This document shows positions 63,500 to 64,000 of a stretch of 64,000 nt of DNA, piece after piece (position 1 is the first letter of the stretch; every line of letters begins with the position of its first letter). This DNA comes from Azospirillum thiophilum. GTDB taxonomy: Bacteria > Pseudomonadota > Alphaproteobacteria > Azospirillales > Azospirillaceae. The stretch spans positions 19,027 to 83,026 of the forward strand of contig NZ_CP012408.1 of assembly GCF_001305595.1 (NCBI RefSeq), written 5' to 3'. A program made the translations under genes and the position numbers. The notes below the pieces were generated by a model that saw only the letters and a list, made by a program, of their open reading frames with translations, was not told the DNA's origin and did not search any database.

Positions 63500-64000
63500 G
63501 CTGGACACGCCGCCGTGCGTCAGTCTGCCGCACCCGGCCAGCCTGCCCTGAACGACCAAGCGTAATGGACGGGCCATCCCGGCCCAGCGATCATCTTCTT
63601 CAGCCGGCCCGGGCAGAGCCACCGCCACGCTGTCCCGGCCCTTCGCGACAGGGGCGCGGCCATCCACACGGCTCCGCATGTCAGCATCTTTTTTCGACGG
63701 ATTCCTTCGTCGGGAAATTTGCGCCGCGCGGATCCGGTTCGGTAGAATGGTCTTACATCAACACGAGGTCGACACGAACGCCTAAACAGTTTGTGGGATG
63801 ATGCAATCACCAACCGCTTCCGGCAAGCGGAACGCAATCTGGTCCTGGTAACGTGCTCGTCGTCGTCATGTTGTGAAGAACCTGGGGTGCTCGCGAAGCC
63901 TGTGCCCTAAATACCCGCAACCTGGACAGCAACGGAGAAGGCGGCTTCTCCGAACAGGGAAACTTTGCGCCGGCCGCGCCGGACTACTAGGAGAACGAAG

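Overview
The window is GC-rich and densely coded, and it looks like part of a large accessory replicon (megaplasmid or secondary replicon) of an alphaproteobacterium, perhaps of the Azospirillum/Rhodospirillales type. That assignment is an inference from composition, codon use and replication gene types. No rRNA, tRNA or core metabolic gene was recognised. The features supporting a plasmid are a parA-parB partition pair with parS-like palindromes (21.7-23.9 kb), two different replication initiator genes each next to its own iteron cluster (27.3-29.4 kb and 33.2-35.0 kb), and a plasmid-encoded set of replisome genes: DnaT-like protein, helicase loader, DnaB-type helicase and DnaG-type primase (29.4-38.6 kb).

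Layout. 0-2.5 kb: 3' part of a DUF1016/YhcG-type nuclease, an M41-like zinc-protease domain protein, and a 0.28-kb inverted-repeat element. 2.6-10.5 kb: a minus-strand block with an XRE-like regulator, a 1741-residue protein combining a NERD nuclease domain, two kinase-like domains and an SF1 (UPF1/Dna2-like) helicase, and a 514-residue winged-helix partner 6 bp downstream; this is the best candidate for an uncharacterised defence system. 10.8-21.7 kb: a mosaic with a possible uracil-DNA-glycosylase-like protein, decayed IS3 and IS5 elements, secreted or lipoproteins, an HNH protein, a broken SDR gene, and a sigma-region-4/TnsA-like nuclease fusion ending exactly at an IS5 remnant.

21.7-38.9 kb is the replication and partition core, interrupted by hypothetical genes and a frameshifted Nmad3 gene. 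39.0-54.9 kb carries hypothetical genes, several PD-(D/E)XK-like nucleases, a membrane/SH3 protein with six 43-residue tandem repeats, eight 99-bp tandem repeats abutting a truncated winged-helix gene, small regulators and cell-envelope proteins. 55.0-62.4 kb is a second defence-like cluster: a nucleotidyltransferase with a DUF2384-like tail, a tyrosine recombinase followed by imperfect repeats, an Abi_C/HEPN-like protein, an HNH endonuclease, and a translationally coupled operon (HEPN-like, PD-(D/E)XK-like, DUF4238). The last 1.6 kb has small hypothetical genes and no clear gene at the right edge.

Working model (inference): the initiators bind their iterons; the DnaT-like and loader proteins deliver the plasmid DnaB helicase and DnaG primase; ParAB segregates the copies; the flanking islands carry nuclease-, kinase- and HEPN-based conflict systems and decayed mobile elements.
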